From Bacillota bacterium (GTDB taxonomy: Bacteria > Bacillota > Clostridia > Acetivibrionales > DTU013): a stretch of DNA of 64,000 bases. The stretch spans positions 6,940 through 70,939 of the forward strand of contig JAEZCA010000016.1 of the NCBI GenBank assembly GCA_023412665.1. Direction: 5' to 3'. The position numbers were made by a program, and so were the translations under genes. The notes beneath the pieces were generated by a model. It saw nothing but the letters and a program-made list of their open reading frames with translations. It did no database searches and was not told where the DNA came from. Every line of letters starts with the position of its first letter. Position 1 is the stretch's first letter. Shown piece after piece: positions 40,742-49,939 of the stretch.

Positions 40742-43165
40742 CTACATCCTGTGGGCCTGACTGTCGATTACTGCGTTGTCCTCCGCAAGGAGCACAGGCT
40801 CCGGTACTTTTCCCGTGTTCTCACGCAGCTTCTCCTCTGTCAGGGCATTGCTAAGCACTGTATCCATATCTGCAGCCAGTATGAATTTCAACTGGTCTCT
40901 TACATTTTCAGGTATCTCATCGATATCCTTCTTATTCTCTATAGGCACGATTATGGTATCGATACCGGCCCTATGCGCAGCCAGCACTTTCTCCTTGAGC
41001 CCTCCGATAGGGAGTACCCTGCCCCTGAGTGTTATTTCCCCCGTCATTGCCACATTCCTTCTGACCGCCCTGCCTGTCAGCGCTGACACCATGGCAGTTG
41101 CCAGTGTGATTCCGGCTGAAGGGCCGTCCTTTGGTATGGCTCCTTCCGGGACATGGATGTGTATGTCATATTTATTGTGAAAGTCCTTGTCAATGCCAAA
41201 CAGCTCTGCTTTCGAGCGTATAAAACTGATGGCGGCCTTTGCAGACTCCTTCATGACATCGCCCAGCTGGCCTGTGAGCTCCAGCTTGCCGTTACCGTCC
41301 ATGAGAGTGACTTCAATTACCAGTGTATCGCCTCCAACCGGTGTCCATGCAAGTCCGGTGGCAATACCCACCTCATCCTTCTCATTGGCCTTGTCATATC
41401 TATACCTTTTGCCGCCCAGGTATTTCTCTATATTTGCAGACGTCATTGTCACAGACTTGTTTCCGCTTGAGACAAGCGTTCTTGCAGCCTTCCTGCACAC
41501 GTTGGCGATTTCTCTTTCCAGATTTCTTACGCCGGCTTCCCTGGTGTAGTAGTTAATTATACTTCTGATCGTACTCTCATCTATCTTCAGGTTCTTCTTC
41601 TGCAAGCCGTGTGCTTTCATCTGCTTGCCCAGCAGGTATTTCTGCGCAATACGCACCTTCTCCTCTTCAGTATAGCCCGATATCGTTATGACCTCCATCC
41701 TGTCAAGAAGAGGCCTCGGTATGGTATCTAGGGTGTTTGCCGTTGTGAGGAAAAGCACATCCGACAGATTTACCGGCAGTTCAAGATAGTGATCCCTGAA
41801 AGCGAAGTTCTGCTCGCCGTCGAGCACTTCAAGCATCGCTGATGCCGGATCGCCTCTGAAATCGCTGCTCATTTTATCGATCTCGTCCAGCAGTATCAGA
41901 GGATTGCTCGATCCTGCCTGCTTGAGGGCATTGATTATCCTGCCTGGCATGGCCCCGACATAGGTGCGTCTGTGGCCTCTTATCTCGGCCTCATCCCTCA
42001 CTCCGCCAAGAGACATCCTGATATAATTTCTGTTCAGCGCTCTGGCTATAGATTTTGCAATTGAGGTCTTGCCTACGCCGGGAGGTCCCACAAGGCAGAG
42101 TATTGGGCCCTTGAGCTGGTTTGTGAGCTTCAGCACCGCAAGATACTCCAGTATCCTTTCCTTGACCTTTGCAAGTCCGTAATGGTCTTCTTCGAGTATT
42201 TCCTCCGCTTTCCTCAGGTCGATCTTCTCTTCTGTCTTTTTATTCCAGGGCAGATCAAGGATCCAGTCAAGATATGTCCTGATTACTGAGCCCTCAGCTG
42301 AACCTGAAGGCATCTTCAGCAGTCTGTCCAGTTCCTTCAGAGCCTTTTTCTCTGCTTCCTCGGGAAGCTTTGCTGCTTCGATCTTCTTCCTGTATTCGTC
42401 TACCTCCCCGGTAATTCCGTCCTTGTCGCCCAGTTCGGTCTGTATAGCCTTGATCTGCTCCCTGAGGTAGTATTCACGCTGCATTTTGTCTATTTGCTTG
42501 CGTACGCGGACACTGATATTCTTTTCTACCTCCAGGATCTCTATTTCACTCATGAGTGTTTCCAGTATCTTTTCCAGCCTTCTTTCAGGGTGGAACTCAT
42601 CGAGTATCTCCTGCTTCTGGTCGATTTTAAGCTGCATATTGGACGCAATGATGTCTGCAAGCTGACCGACTTCGTCAATGGAAGCCATTGATGAAACCGT
42701 TTCAGGCGAAATTTTTCCATTCAGCCTTGCGTAATCGTCAAAGGTACTTAAAACCTTGCGCTTCAGCGCTTCATATTCGACATTCCTGTCCTTGTCCTCC
42801 CGTATCACCTTTTCTGTGACCTCGGCAATAAAATACGGCTCGGTCTGGATGTAGCCCTTCACTTCCGCTCTGCTCAAGCCTTCCACAAGCACCCTTATCG
42901 TATTTCCGGGCAATTTGAGGAGCTGCTTGACCCTTGATATGGTACCAACGCTGTATATATCATCTATATCAGGTGAGTCTTCCTTTGCATCCTTCTGTGC
43001 AACGAGGAAAATTAACTGATTATTGATCATAGCCTCATCCAGAGCCTTGACGGATTTTTCTCTTCCAACGTCAAAGGTGAGGATCATATAAGGAAACACT
43101 GTCAGACCTCTGAGTGGCAGCAACGGGAGAGTTTTCTTTTTTGTTATCTTTTTGGATTCTGCCAT
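40742..43165 (-). CDS. lon: ATP-dependent protease Lon (LonA)
   Basis: An 807-aa AAA+ protease for misfolded and regulatory proteins. The ATG at 43165 is chosen for the GGGGGAAGG site before it; the frame is open 31 codons further. Domains: an N-terminal substrate domain (PLLPLRGLTVFPYMILTFDVGREKSV), coiled coil, AAA+ module with GPPGVGKTS, ILLDEIDKM and the sensor region, then the protease domain with catalytic Ser in PKDGPSAG and the Lys downstream in GLKEKVLAAHRAG. Full length. Confidence 0.96.
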   Translation of the reverse strand: MAESKKITKKKTLPLLPLRGLTVFPYMILTFDVGREKSVKALDEAMINNQLIFLVAQKDAKEDSPDIDDIYSVGTISRVKQLLKLPGNTIRVLVEGLSRAEVKGYIQTEPYFIAEVTEKVIREDKDRNVEYEALKRKVLSTFDDYARLNGKISPETVSSMASIDEVGQLADIIASNMQLKIDQKQEILDEFHPERRLEKILETLMSEIEILEVEKNISVRVRKQIDKMQREYYLREQIKAIQTELGDKDGITGEVDEYRKKIEAAKLPEEAEKKALKELDRLLKMPSGSAEGSVIRTYLDWILDLPWNKKTEEKIDLRKAEEILEEDHYGLAKVKERILEYLAVLKLTNQLKGPILCLVGPPGVGKTSIAKSIARALNRNYIRMSLGGVRDEAEIRGHRRTYVGAMPGRIINALKQAGSSNPLILLDEIDKMSSDFRGDPASAMLEVLDGEQNFAFRDHYLELPVNLSDVLFLTTANTLDTIPRPLLDRMEVITISGYTEEEKVRIAQKYLLGKQMKAHGLQKKNLKIDESTIRSIINYYTREAGVRNLEREIANVCRKAARTLVSSGNKSVTMTSANIEKYLGGKRYRYDKANEKDEVGIATGLAWTPVGGDTLVIEVTLMDGNGKLELTGQLGDVMKESAKAAISFIRSKAELFGIDKDFHNKYDIHIHVPEGAIPKDGPSAGITLATAMVSALTGRAVRRNVAMTGEITLRGRVLPIGGLKEKVLAAHRAGIDTIIVPIENKKDIDEIPENVRDQLKFILAADMDTVLSNALTEEKLRENTGKVPEPVLLAEDNAVIDSQAHRM

Positions 43166-43300
43166 TTGACCTTCCCCCTTACCTGTTAAGTGTTTTACGA
43201 TGGTCTTTATTATATCCTGTACATAATTCTTTTTCAATGGTAAAAAGGTGCCATTCATGACAAATAGACAGTTAATGATAAGTATATATCACATAACTGT

Positions 43301-44716
43301 CTATCTGTCCTGACTGACACCTAAGTAATGCTTCTCTGCCCGGGCAAGTGTCTCACTGTCGGGCATCATTTCGCCATACCTCACCTGATCATATATTTCA
43401 GTGAACGGGGATAAGCTCTCCTGCACTTCCACAGCTCCGGCGGCCTTTGCCAGTATCTCTGCCGTAGTGTCGGCTGCTTCGGGCTTTATGCCGTACAAGG
43501 GCAGCCTGCCGAGTATATTGCCGTACATTCGTCTTACTTTTTCTGCCGGATCGGTTATTTGACTCAGTTTTTTTGCCCTGCCTCTCTTCTTTGTTACTCT
43601 GCTGACCATATTTTTCACATCCGGCATTATTGTCTCGGTCGTATCGATAAAATCGGCCTCCACATTGGCCTCGTTACTGATATTCATTTTAAATAATTTT
43701 TTAAGCGCTCCGATAATTTTGGAAACTGCCGCAGGAACTCTGACAACAATCGATAGCAAAAGTCTGTAGCTGATGTAAAGTATTACGAAGTACATCGCAA
43801 TATTGATAATAAGATTAAAAATGGGCATTGGCTGCTGTACAGGCATGGCATTCAAATTGCCCTGATTTGCTTCCAAACCGGATGAGCGACCTGCTATGAG
43901 CTTGTCAATGAGCCATCCAAAAAAGTAAAAAACCAGCTGGATGATCTGTCTTGCTATATCCATCAAATACATGACTACTGTTTTCAGATTGAATAAAAGC
44001 ATCATAAAGAGGAAGATAAAACCCGCCGCCATGGCGTTGAACCGTCTGAGATTCCGTGGCAGTACGGATTTATCAATATGCTTTTTACTAAATATCTGTT
44101 TTTCTATATCTTCCTGGTTTTTTACAATAAGAAATGCAAATATCAAGAAGTATGAAACTGCAAAGTACGGCGGCCTCAAATACATCAGCCTGCTGATCAG
44201 GTAAGGCAGCTCCAGACATATGACCATAATGGTCATACCTATGAACAGGCTGGCGCTGCTCATTATTCGTGAAGGCGCAAGTCTGGACTGCTTCACCGAT
44301 ATTATATAGGCGGCCGCTGCCGGCAGTAGTTCAAAAAATGACCTGCCGGGGCCATTCCCTCCATAGACTATAAATACTGCAGCAACCGGAACAATAATCA
44401 GCCCCCATATGGCGGATGATGAGATAAATAGTTCATTATCCTTTATATTAAGCATAAAGCTGATAAATCTAAAGAATTTTGTCTTGACGGCGCGATTCAG
44501 GATCTCAGGTCTCGTTGATGAAAACAATATTCCCGCTGTATGGGCAAGGCATATTACCACTGCATACAGAACAACACTCGTTATCCCTCCGTCATCGTGG
44601 AATATGGAAGCACGCAGCATAGTGAATCCGGCATAAACAAATGCATTTACAGCCAGTACAGACAAAATGCGAAGCATTATGACCCTGATATTCATTTTTT
44701 TGTTTTCATCACCCAT
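43301..44716 (-). CDS. Multipass membrane protein with DUF4129-like C-terminus
   Basis: A 471-aa protein, third gene of a MoxR-DUF58 operon. It has about seven or eight helices in the first 330 residues, a charged stretch (VTKKRGRAKKLSQITDPAEKVRRMYGNILGRL) and a C-terminal helical domain (TTAEILAKAAGA...YDQVRYGEMMPDSETLARAEKHY) matching the tail of transglutaminase-like DUF4129 proteins. The transglutaminase core (Cys-His-Asp) expected between the helices and the tail in the full-length family is missing. GGAGG precedes the start, 25 bases after the DUF58 gene. Confidence 0.75.
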   Translation of the reverse strand: MGDENKKMNIRVIMLRILSVLAVNAFVYAGFTMLRASIFHDDGGITSVVLYAVVICLAHTAGILFSSTRPEILNRAVKTKFFRFISFMLNIKDNELFISSSAIWGLIIVPVAAVFIVYGGNGPGRSFFELLPAAAAYIISVKQSRLAPSRIMSSASLFIGMTIMVICLELPYLISRLMYLRPPYFAVSYFLIFAFLIVKNQEDIEKQIFSKKHIDKSVLPRNLRRFNAMAAGFIFLFMMLLFNLKTVVMYLMDIARQIIQLVFYFFGWLIDKLIAGRSSGLEANQGNLNAMPVQQPMPIFNLIINIAMYFVILYISYRLLLSIVVRVPAAVSKIIGALKKLFKMNISNEANVEADFIDTTETIMPDVKNMVSRVTKKRGRAKKLSQITDPAEKVRRMYGNILGRLPLYGIKPEAADTTAEILAKAAGAVEVQESLSPFTEIYDQVRYGEMMPDSETLARAEKHYLGVSQDR

Positions 44717-44741
44717 ATCTCTGCCTCCGGCTCATATAGGC

Positions 44742-45890
44742 CTACACCCATTCCTCAGACTGCAGCCAGCTTCTGTCAGAGAGCATATAAAGCTCTGCCG
44801 ACTCGGGAACAGCTCCTTTTTCATATTCCGTATCCACCAGTATTATGCATACCCGGTTCCCTGAATCCGCCATATGGTCTGCCTGCCTGCATATTTCCTT
44901 GTTCAGGTATGCTGTGACTATAATAGCTTCTGAATTTTCCATGTCCTGCGACATATCCTTAAGAAGGCTTTGAAAACTCCTGACACTTTTCATAAGGAGA
45001 CCTGCAAGTATTTTGAAAAGTCCGGTGATGTGATCCTTATCCGCAGCTTCCCCAGTAATTATAGGCTTACTGTCGTCGACAGAGGTACAGCCGTTGGTGG
45101 CGAAGATAACAGGCGTGCCCTCCCTCAAGGCTCTGTCAAAAAGCGTTGCAGCCACCTTTATCCCCAATTCTGCCGAACGCCTGTCAATTACGTTTGTATG
45201 CTCATAGGATTTTGTCTGCATATTTAATATGACAGTCAGGTTTTGCTGTGAAGTGAATTCGTTTTTTCTGACCATCAGCCTGCCGCTTTTGGCTGTGGCA
45301 GGCCAGTGTATACGGTTCATTGGATCTCCCGGTGTATGCTCCCGGATACTTGAAAACATAAACGGATCGTCAATGATCCATCTATTTACTACATTATCAC
45401 TTTGCAGAAGATTCACCGGTACAAATAACTCATCCAGATCTACTATCTCCGGGTATACCACAAGCGTTATATTTACAGGCAGAGCGTCAGAGGTATTACA
45501 TAAATTAAGAAGGTCGCCTCCTATCAAAGTCACGTTTTCAGTATGGAAGATGCCTCTTTTCACACATTTGAGTTTCCATTTCCTTGTGGTTTTCTGGTAG
45601 CTTTTCAATAGAAAGCTGCTCGTCACACGCCTGTCATCCTGTGCTATTACCGAGCATGTGCCTGCAAAATCCAGCCACCTGGAGGTATGGATGTCCACCT
45701 TGAGCCATGGTACCGGCAGCAGCTTGCCATTATATACTGACTCAATAAGGTATATGGTATCACCCTCATGTGCCTCGGGAACACTGAATTTACAGCTGTA
45801 GTCCAGCTTGCTGAACACATAATTGCCAAGTATGTATGCCTGCAGCCATAACACGGCTAAAAGGATAAGCAGCAATGCAATGACATCCAT
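44742..45890 (-). CDS. DUF58 domain protein
   Basis: A 382-aa protein with an N-terminal hydrophobic segment (VIALLLILLAVLWLQAYILG), a beta-rich region (GDTIYLIESVYNGKLLPVPWLKV), and the DUF58 core (IREHTPGDPMNRIHWPATAKSGRLMVRKNE). A von Willebrand A-like segment follows (LTVILNMQT...RRSAELGIKVAATLFDRALREGTPVIFATNG). Its gene lies nine bases after moxR. DUF58 proteins work with MoxR ATPases in the maturation or assembly of membrane or extracellular complexes. Confidence 0.9.
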   Translation of the reverse strand: MDVIALLLILLAVLWLQAYILGNYVFSKLDYSCKFSVPEAHEGDTIYLIESVYNGKLLPVPWLKVDIHTSRWLDFAGTCSVIAQDDRRVTSSFLLKSYQKTTRKWKLKCVKRGIFHTENVTLIGGDLLNLCNTSDALPVNITLVVYPEIVDLDELFVPVNLLQSDNVVNRWIIDDPFMFSSIREHTPGDPMNRIHWPATAKSGRLMVRKNEFTSQQNLTVILNMQTKSYEHTNVIDRRSAELGIKVAATLFDRALREGTPVIFATNGCTSVDDSKPIITGEAADKDHITGLFKILAGLLMKSVRSFQSLLKDMSQDMENSEAIIVTAYLNKEICRQADHMADSGNRVCIILVDTEYEKGAVPESAELYMLSDRSWLQSEEWV

Positions 45891-45899
45891 ATCAGCACC

Positions 45900-46853
45900 T
45901 CAAATTTCTTCTGTGGGAGCATGAACTGTCCCTAATATATCCCTGACCGTGTTTTCGGCGTTTTCCGTACCTCCTGAGATTGCATGTCCCTTGATTATCA
46001 GACGGTGGGATAGTACGGGCACAGCCATTTTTTTGACATCGTCCGGTGTAATAAAGTCCCGTCCATCCAACACCGCATTGACCTGGGCGGCTTTCATCAG
46101 CGCAATGCTGCCTCGGGGGCTGACTCCAAGGGATATTCTGCTGTCGTGCCTTGTAGCCTCGATTATATCGACTATATACTGCTGGACGGCATCTGACGTC
46201 CTGACTGATGTGACGGCTTTCTGCGCATCAATGACAGCCTCTGAAGAAGCCGTGGTCTTCAGCGTTTCCATAGGATCGGAATCCTTGAAGCGTTTTAATA
46301 TTTCCCTGCCTTCATGCGGATCCGGATAACCCATCCCAATGCGCATGAAAAACCTGTCAAGCTGGGCCTCCGGCAGCGGAAACGTACCGCGTGTCTCAAC
46401 CGGATTTTGTGTTGCGATAACGAAGAACGGCCTTTGAAGCAGCCTGGTTTCGCCGTCTACAGTCACCTGTCTTTCTTCCATGCACTCCAGCAGGCTTGAC
46501 TGGGTACGCGGCGTGGCTCTGTTTATTTCATCGGCAAGTATTATGTTTGTGAAGACGGGACCAGGTCTGAATATGAATTCTCCGCGTTTTTGGTCGAAAT
46601 AGTTTATTCCCGTCAGATCCGACGGTAACAGGTCAGGTGTGAACTGTATCCTTTTAAACCCGCATTCAAGGGATTTAGCCAGGCATTTGGCAAGCATTGT
46701 CTTTCCTACCCCTGGAACATCCTCCAGCAGGACATGTCCTGCGCATAGAAGCGAAATGAGTACCAGATCGATAGTTTTCTCCCTGCCGACCATTACTCTA
46801 GAAATATTGTCCCTGACCACACCGGCTAGTTTTTTCACATCTGACAGTTCCAT
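45900..46853 (-). CDS. MoxR-family AAA+ ATPase
   Basis: A 317-aa chaperone-like ATPase. Seen: Walker A EDVPGVGKTMLAK, the FTPDLLPSDLTG segment, IILADEINRATPRTQSSLLECMEERQVTVDG (Walker B with insert), IATQNPVETRGTFPLPEAQLDRF, and a C-terminal lid (SLGVSPRGSIALMKAAQVNAVLDGRDFITPDDVKKMAVPVLSHR). GGGAGG precedes the ATG. It is the second gene of the operon, after the 65-aa membrane protein. Confidence 0.95.
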   Translation of the reverse strand: MELSDVKKLAGVVRDNISRVMVGREKTIDLVLISLLCAGHVLLEDVPGVGKTMLAKCLAKSLECGFKRIQFTPDLLPSDLTGINYFDQKRGEFIFRPGPVFTNIILADEINRATPRTQSSLLECMEERQVTVDGETRLLQRPFFVIATQNPVETRGTFPLPEAQLDRFFMRIGMGYPDPHEGREILKRFKDSDPMETLKTTASSEAVIDAQKAVTSVRTSDAVQQYIVDIIEATRHDSRISLGVSPRGSIALMKAAQVNAVLDGRDFITPDDVKKMAVPVLSHRLIIKGHAISGGTENAENTVRDILGTVHAPTEEI

Positions 46854-46901
46854 AATAACCTCCCGCTATAAAACATTTGTTCAAGAAAGATAACCTCTGA
46901 G

Positions 46902-47099
46902 CTATTCGGCCTGTTGGGCTGCTTCGACATTCCTTTGAACTTCCTTCCATATCCTTAGACTTTCACTGTCCTCCCTGAACTGTGGGATGCTCAGCAATAC
47001 GGATATGACAAGTATGACAGCGATAACTATGATCTCCCTTATCGCTGACGGACTTAAGTTTCTGATCCGGGTGCCTGCTTTTTTAAATGCCGAAAACAT
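46902..47099 (-). CDS. Small single-pass membrane protein at the head of the moxR operon
   Basis: A 65-aa product starting MFSAFKKAGTRIRNLSPSAI. The ATG at 47099 is supported by AGGAAGGGG upstream. One membrane helix (IIVIAVILVISVLLSIP) is preceded by a basic amphipathic segment and followed by a charged tail (REDSESLRIWKEVQRNVEAAQQAE). It ends 49 bases before moxR. The family is not recognised; its place suggests a partner of the MoxR-DUF58 machinery. Confidence 0.65.
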   Translation of the reverse strand: MFSAFKKAGTRIRNLSPSAIREIIVIAVILVISVLLSIPQFREDSESLRIWKEVQRNVEAAQQAE

Positions 47100-47214
47100 A
47101 CATAACCCCTTCCTGCTATTCTTAATTAATAGTATCATCCTGAATATGGCGATACAAGTAGACATTTTTTATCTATTTGGTAGGTAAAATATGTGAAAAA
47201 GGTACAAACAGCTA

Positions 47215-47244
47215 TTGTTTATACACTGCTATAGTGGGTATAAT
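47215..47244 (+). promoter_or_regulatory. Candidate promoter of the flavodiiron protein gene
   Basis: TTGTTT, 18 bases, TATAAT. The spacer contains CACT-gctat-AGTG, a short inverted repeat that could be an operator. Confidence 0.55.
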
Positions 47245-47290
47245 AGGAATGTCCGAAATGATCATAAGATTAGGTAAAGGAGAATATATT

Positions 47291-48481
47291 ATGGTAGAAA
47301 TAAAGGACAGTATATACTGGTTGGGATGGAAGGATTGGGGAATTAGACATTTTCATGGACATGAGCTGTCAACACATAGAGGCTCCAGCTATAACACCTA
47401 CTTAATAAAGGATCAGAAAACAGTCCTCGTCGATACTGTATGGGATCCCTACAAGGAAGAATTTGTGAAAATTCTGGAGAATAAAGTCGGGCTGGGCAAT
47501 ATTGATATGATCGTAATAAACCACAGCGAACCGGACCATGCCGGCAGTCTGGGCTACCTGCTCGAAAGACTCCCATCAAAGGATATCCCCATATATTGCA
47601 CAAAGAACGGCGCAGATATAATAAAGAATTATTTTCACAGGGACGATATCAATTTTAAGATCGTAAAAACCGGTGACACGATAAATACAGGTAAATATGA
47701 TCTTGTTTTTGTTGAAATGCAGATGATACATTGGCCTGACAGCATGCTCACATATGTTAAGGGTGCGGGAACTGTGTTCTCTAGTGATGCTTTTGGACAG
47801 CACTATGCCGGCACTTCACTTTTCAGTGACGAAGTTGACAATTGCGAGCTCTATCAGGAAGCCATAAAATATTATGCAAATATATTGACTCCCTTCAGTC
47901 CATTGATAAATAAGAAAATCGAGCAGATCAGAGCACTGAATCTCGACATTGATATGATAGCTCCCAGCCATGGTATTATATGGAGGAAAGATCCTGTACA
48001 GATCATCGATAAATATTATGAATGGTCAAAGGATTATACCGAAGGATATGCAGTGATCATTTACGATACAATGTATGATGCTACAAAGAAAATGGCAGAA
48101 TCCATAGCCGCCGGTCTCGAAAATCAAGGTGTTGCGTACAAGCTGTTCAATGTTGCCCTGACTGACCAGAGTGATCTGATCACTGAAATATTTAAATCAA
48201 AAGGTGTAATCGTCGGCAGCTGCACTGTAAACAACGGTGTATTACGGCCAACCGCAGGCTTGCTGGAGGAAATAAAGGGACACAAATTCAGGGGCAAGCT
48301 AGGTGCAGGCTTTGGCAGCTATGGCTGGAGCGGAGAGTCCCCCAAGGTGATCAGCGCTTCTCTTGAAAAATCAGGCTTGAGAATGCCATTGGAGCCCTTA
48401 GGTATAAAATACAGACCTGGTAAAGACAATATCGAGCAATGTATACAATTCGGTGAAAGCTTCGCAGCAGCGATGAGATAA
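47291..48481 (+). CDS. A-type flavoprotein (flavodiiron protein)
   Basis: A 396-aa cytoplasmic enzyme that reduces oxygen to water or nitric oxide to nitrous oxide, protecting anaerobes. The ATG at 47291 is chosen for AAAGGAG at normal spacing. The N-terminal metallo-beta-lactamase domain has the diiron ligands in NHSEPDHAGSLG and later IAPSHGIIWR; FSSDAFGQHYA is also characteristic. The C-terminal flavodoxin domain (about 255-395) binds FMN (VIIYDTMYDATKKMAESIA; GSYGWSGE). No rubredoxin extension. It stands alone and rightward, divergent from the moxR operon. Confidence 0.95.
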   Translation: MVEIKDSIYWLGWKDWGIRHFHGHELSTHRGSSYNTYLIKDQKTVLVDTVWDPYKEEFVKILENKVGLGNIDMIVINHSEPDHAGSLGYLLERLPSKDIPIYCTKNGADIIKNYFHRDDINFKIVKTGDTINTGKYDLVFVEMQMIHWPDSMLTYVKGAGTVFSSDAFGQHYAGTSLFSDEVDNCELYQEAIKYYANILTPFSPLINKKIEQIRALNLDIDMIAPSHGIIWRKDPVQIIDKYYEWSKDYTEGYAVIIYDTMYDATKKMAESIAAGLENQGVAYKLFNVALTDQSDLITEIFKSKGVIVGSCTVNNGVLRPTAGLLEEIKGHKFRGKLGAGFGSYGWSGESPKVISASLEKSGLRMPLEPLGIKYRPGKDNIEQCIQFGESFAAAMR

Positions 48482-48552
48482 GACATTCCTTGGCTTCCTG
48501 CAATTGATTTATCAATTGCAATCCGCAATACCCTCTGCAGAGGAGTGTCCCC
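48482..48552. repeat. REP/MITE-like palindromic element after the flavodiiron gene
   Basis: GACATTCCT (48482-48490) and AGGAGTGTC (48541-48549) are inverted arms with one mismatch. Inside is a second perfect hairpin, TGCAATTGAT / ATCAATTGCA (48499-48520), and a CCTCTGCAGAGG palindrome at 48532-48543 that overlaps the outer right arm. It begins right after the stop codon. The outer arms match those of the elements near 53.3 and 53.7 kb. Confidence 0.5.
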
Positions 48553-48566
48553 TTTCCGCTTACAAT

Positions 48567-48605
48567 AAAAAGTGCGGTTTGCCAGGCAAACCGCACTTTT
48601 TTTAT
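48567..48605. terminator. Bidirectional terminator between the flavodiiron gene and tuf
   Basis: A perfect 17-bp inverted repeat (48567-48583 and 48585-48601, AAAAAGTGCGGTTTGCC and complement) with T runs on both strands. Confidence 0.9.
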
Positions 48606-48615
48606 TTAAGCTTGC

Positions 48616-49818
48616 TTATTCGATTACTCCAGTAACAGTACCGGAACCAACAGTTCTGCCGCCTTCACGGATAGCGAACCTGAGTCCCTCTTCCATAGCG
48701 ATAGGAGTGATGAGCTTGATGGTCATTTCAATATGGTCACCAGGCATGCACATCTCAATACCTGCAGGAAGTTCAGCAACACCGGTAACGTCGGTGGTTC
48801 TGAAATAGAACTGGGGTCTGTAGCCATTGAAGAAAGGAGTGTGTCTTCCGCCCTCTTCCTTGGTCAGAACGTAAACCTGTCCCTTGAAATGAGTGTGGGG
48901 CTTGATGGATCCGGGTTTAGCCAGAACCTGTCCTCTTTCAATTTCATTTCTCTGAATACCTCTGAGCAGGCAGCCGATGTTGTCGCCGGCAACAGCCTGG
49001 TCAAGGAGCTTCTTGAACATTTCAACGCCGGTTACGACGGTCTTTCTCGGAGCGTCCATCAAACCAACTATTTCAACTTCTTCTCCAACCTTTACCATAC
49101 CTCTTTCAACTCTACCAGTAGCAACTGTGCCACGGCCGGTGATCGAGAATACGTCCTCGACAGGCATAATGAAAGGCTTGTCTGTCGGTCTTTCCGGTTC
49201 AGGAATATAGCTGTCAACTTCTTTCATGAGGTTGAGTATCGGCTGGTATTCAGGAGCGTTTGGATCAGTGGAGGTGCTTTCGAGAGCAACCAGAGCAGAT
49301 CCTCTTATTATCGGAATATTGTCACCGTCGAATTCGTAGGAGCTGAGGAGTTCTCTGAGTTCCATTTCAACGAGTTCGATGAGTTCTTCGTCATCAACCA
49401 TGTCGCATTTGTTAAGGAATACTACGATGTAAGGAACGCCAACCTGACGAGCAAGGAGTATGTGCTCCCTGGTCTGAGGCATCGGGCCGTCTGCTGCGGA
49501 AACAACGAGTATAGCGCCGTCCATCTGAGCAGCACCGGTGATCATGTTCTTAACATAGTCGGCATGACCGGGGCAGTCAACGTGAGCATAATGCCTGTTG
49601 TCTGTTTCATACTCAACGTGTGCAGTAGAGATCGTGATTCCTCTTGCTTTTTCTTCAGGAGCCTTGTCGATCTGGTCATATGCAGTATAGTTAGCCTTTC
49701 CTGAGAATCCCAATACCTTTGTTATAGCTGCTGTCAATGAAGTCTTGCCGTGGTCAACGTGACCGATAGTTCCAATGTTAACGTGGGGTTTTGTTCTTTC
49801 AAATTTGGCCTTACCCAT
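48616..49818 (-). CDS. tuf: Elongation factor Tu
   Basis: A 400-aa GTPase delivering aminoacyl-tRNA to the ribosome. G1 motif GHVDHGKTSLTAA, the DCPGHADYVKNMITGAAQMDGAILV region, NKCDMVDD, then domain 2 (GRGTVATGRVERG) and domain 3 (GGRHTPFFNGYRPQFYFRTTDVTG). GGAGGAG precedes the ATG. Last gene of the str-type block; no second copy in the window. Confidence 0.98.
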   Translation of the reverse strand: MGKAKFERTKPHVNIGTIGHVDHGKTSLTAAITKVLGFSGKANYTAYDQIDKAPEEKARGITISTAHVEYETDNRHYAHVDCPGHADYVKNMITGAAQMDGAILVVSAADGPMPQTREHILLARQVGVPYIVVFLNKCDMVDDEELIELVEMELRELLSSYEFDGDNIPIIRGSALVALESTSTDPNAPEYQPILNLMKEVDSYIPEPERPTDKPFIMPVEDVFSITGRGTVATGRVERGMVKVGEEVEIVGLMDAPRKTVVTGVEMFKKLLDQAVAGDNIGCLLRGIQRNEIERGQVLAKPGSIKPHTHFKGQVYVLTKEEGGRHTPFFNGYRPQFYFRTTDVTGVAELPAGIEMCMPGDHIEMTIKLITPIAMEEGLRFAIREGGRTVGSGTVTGVIE

Positions 49819-49939
49819 TTTAAAATTCTCCTCCCTTGTTCAGTTGAACACTGAATGATTTAATAATAATTTTTATATTTCATACACTGCAAAACATATC
49901 AATCTTGTTTGATGCAATTCTGCAGTATATTGACCGCTC

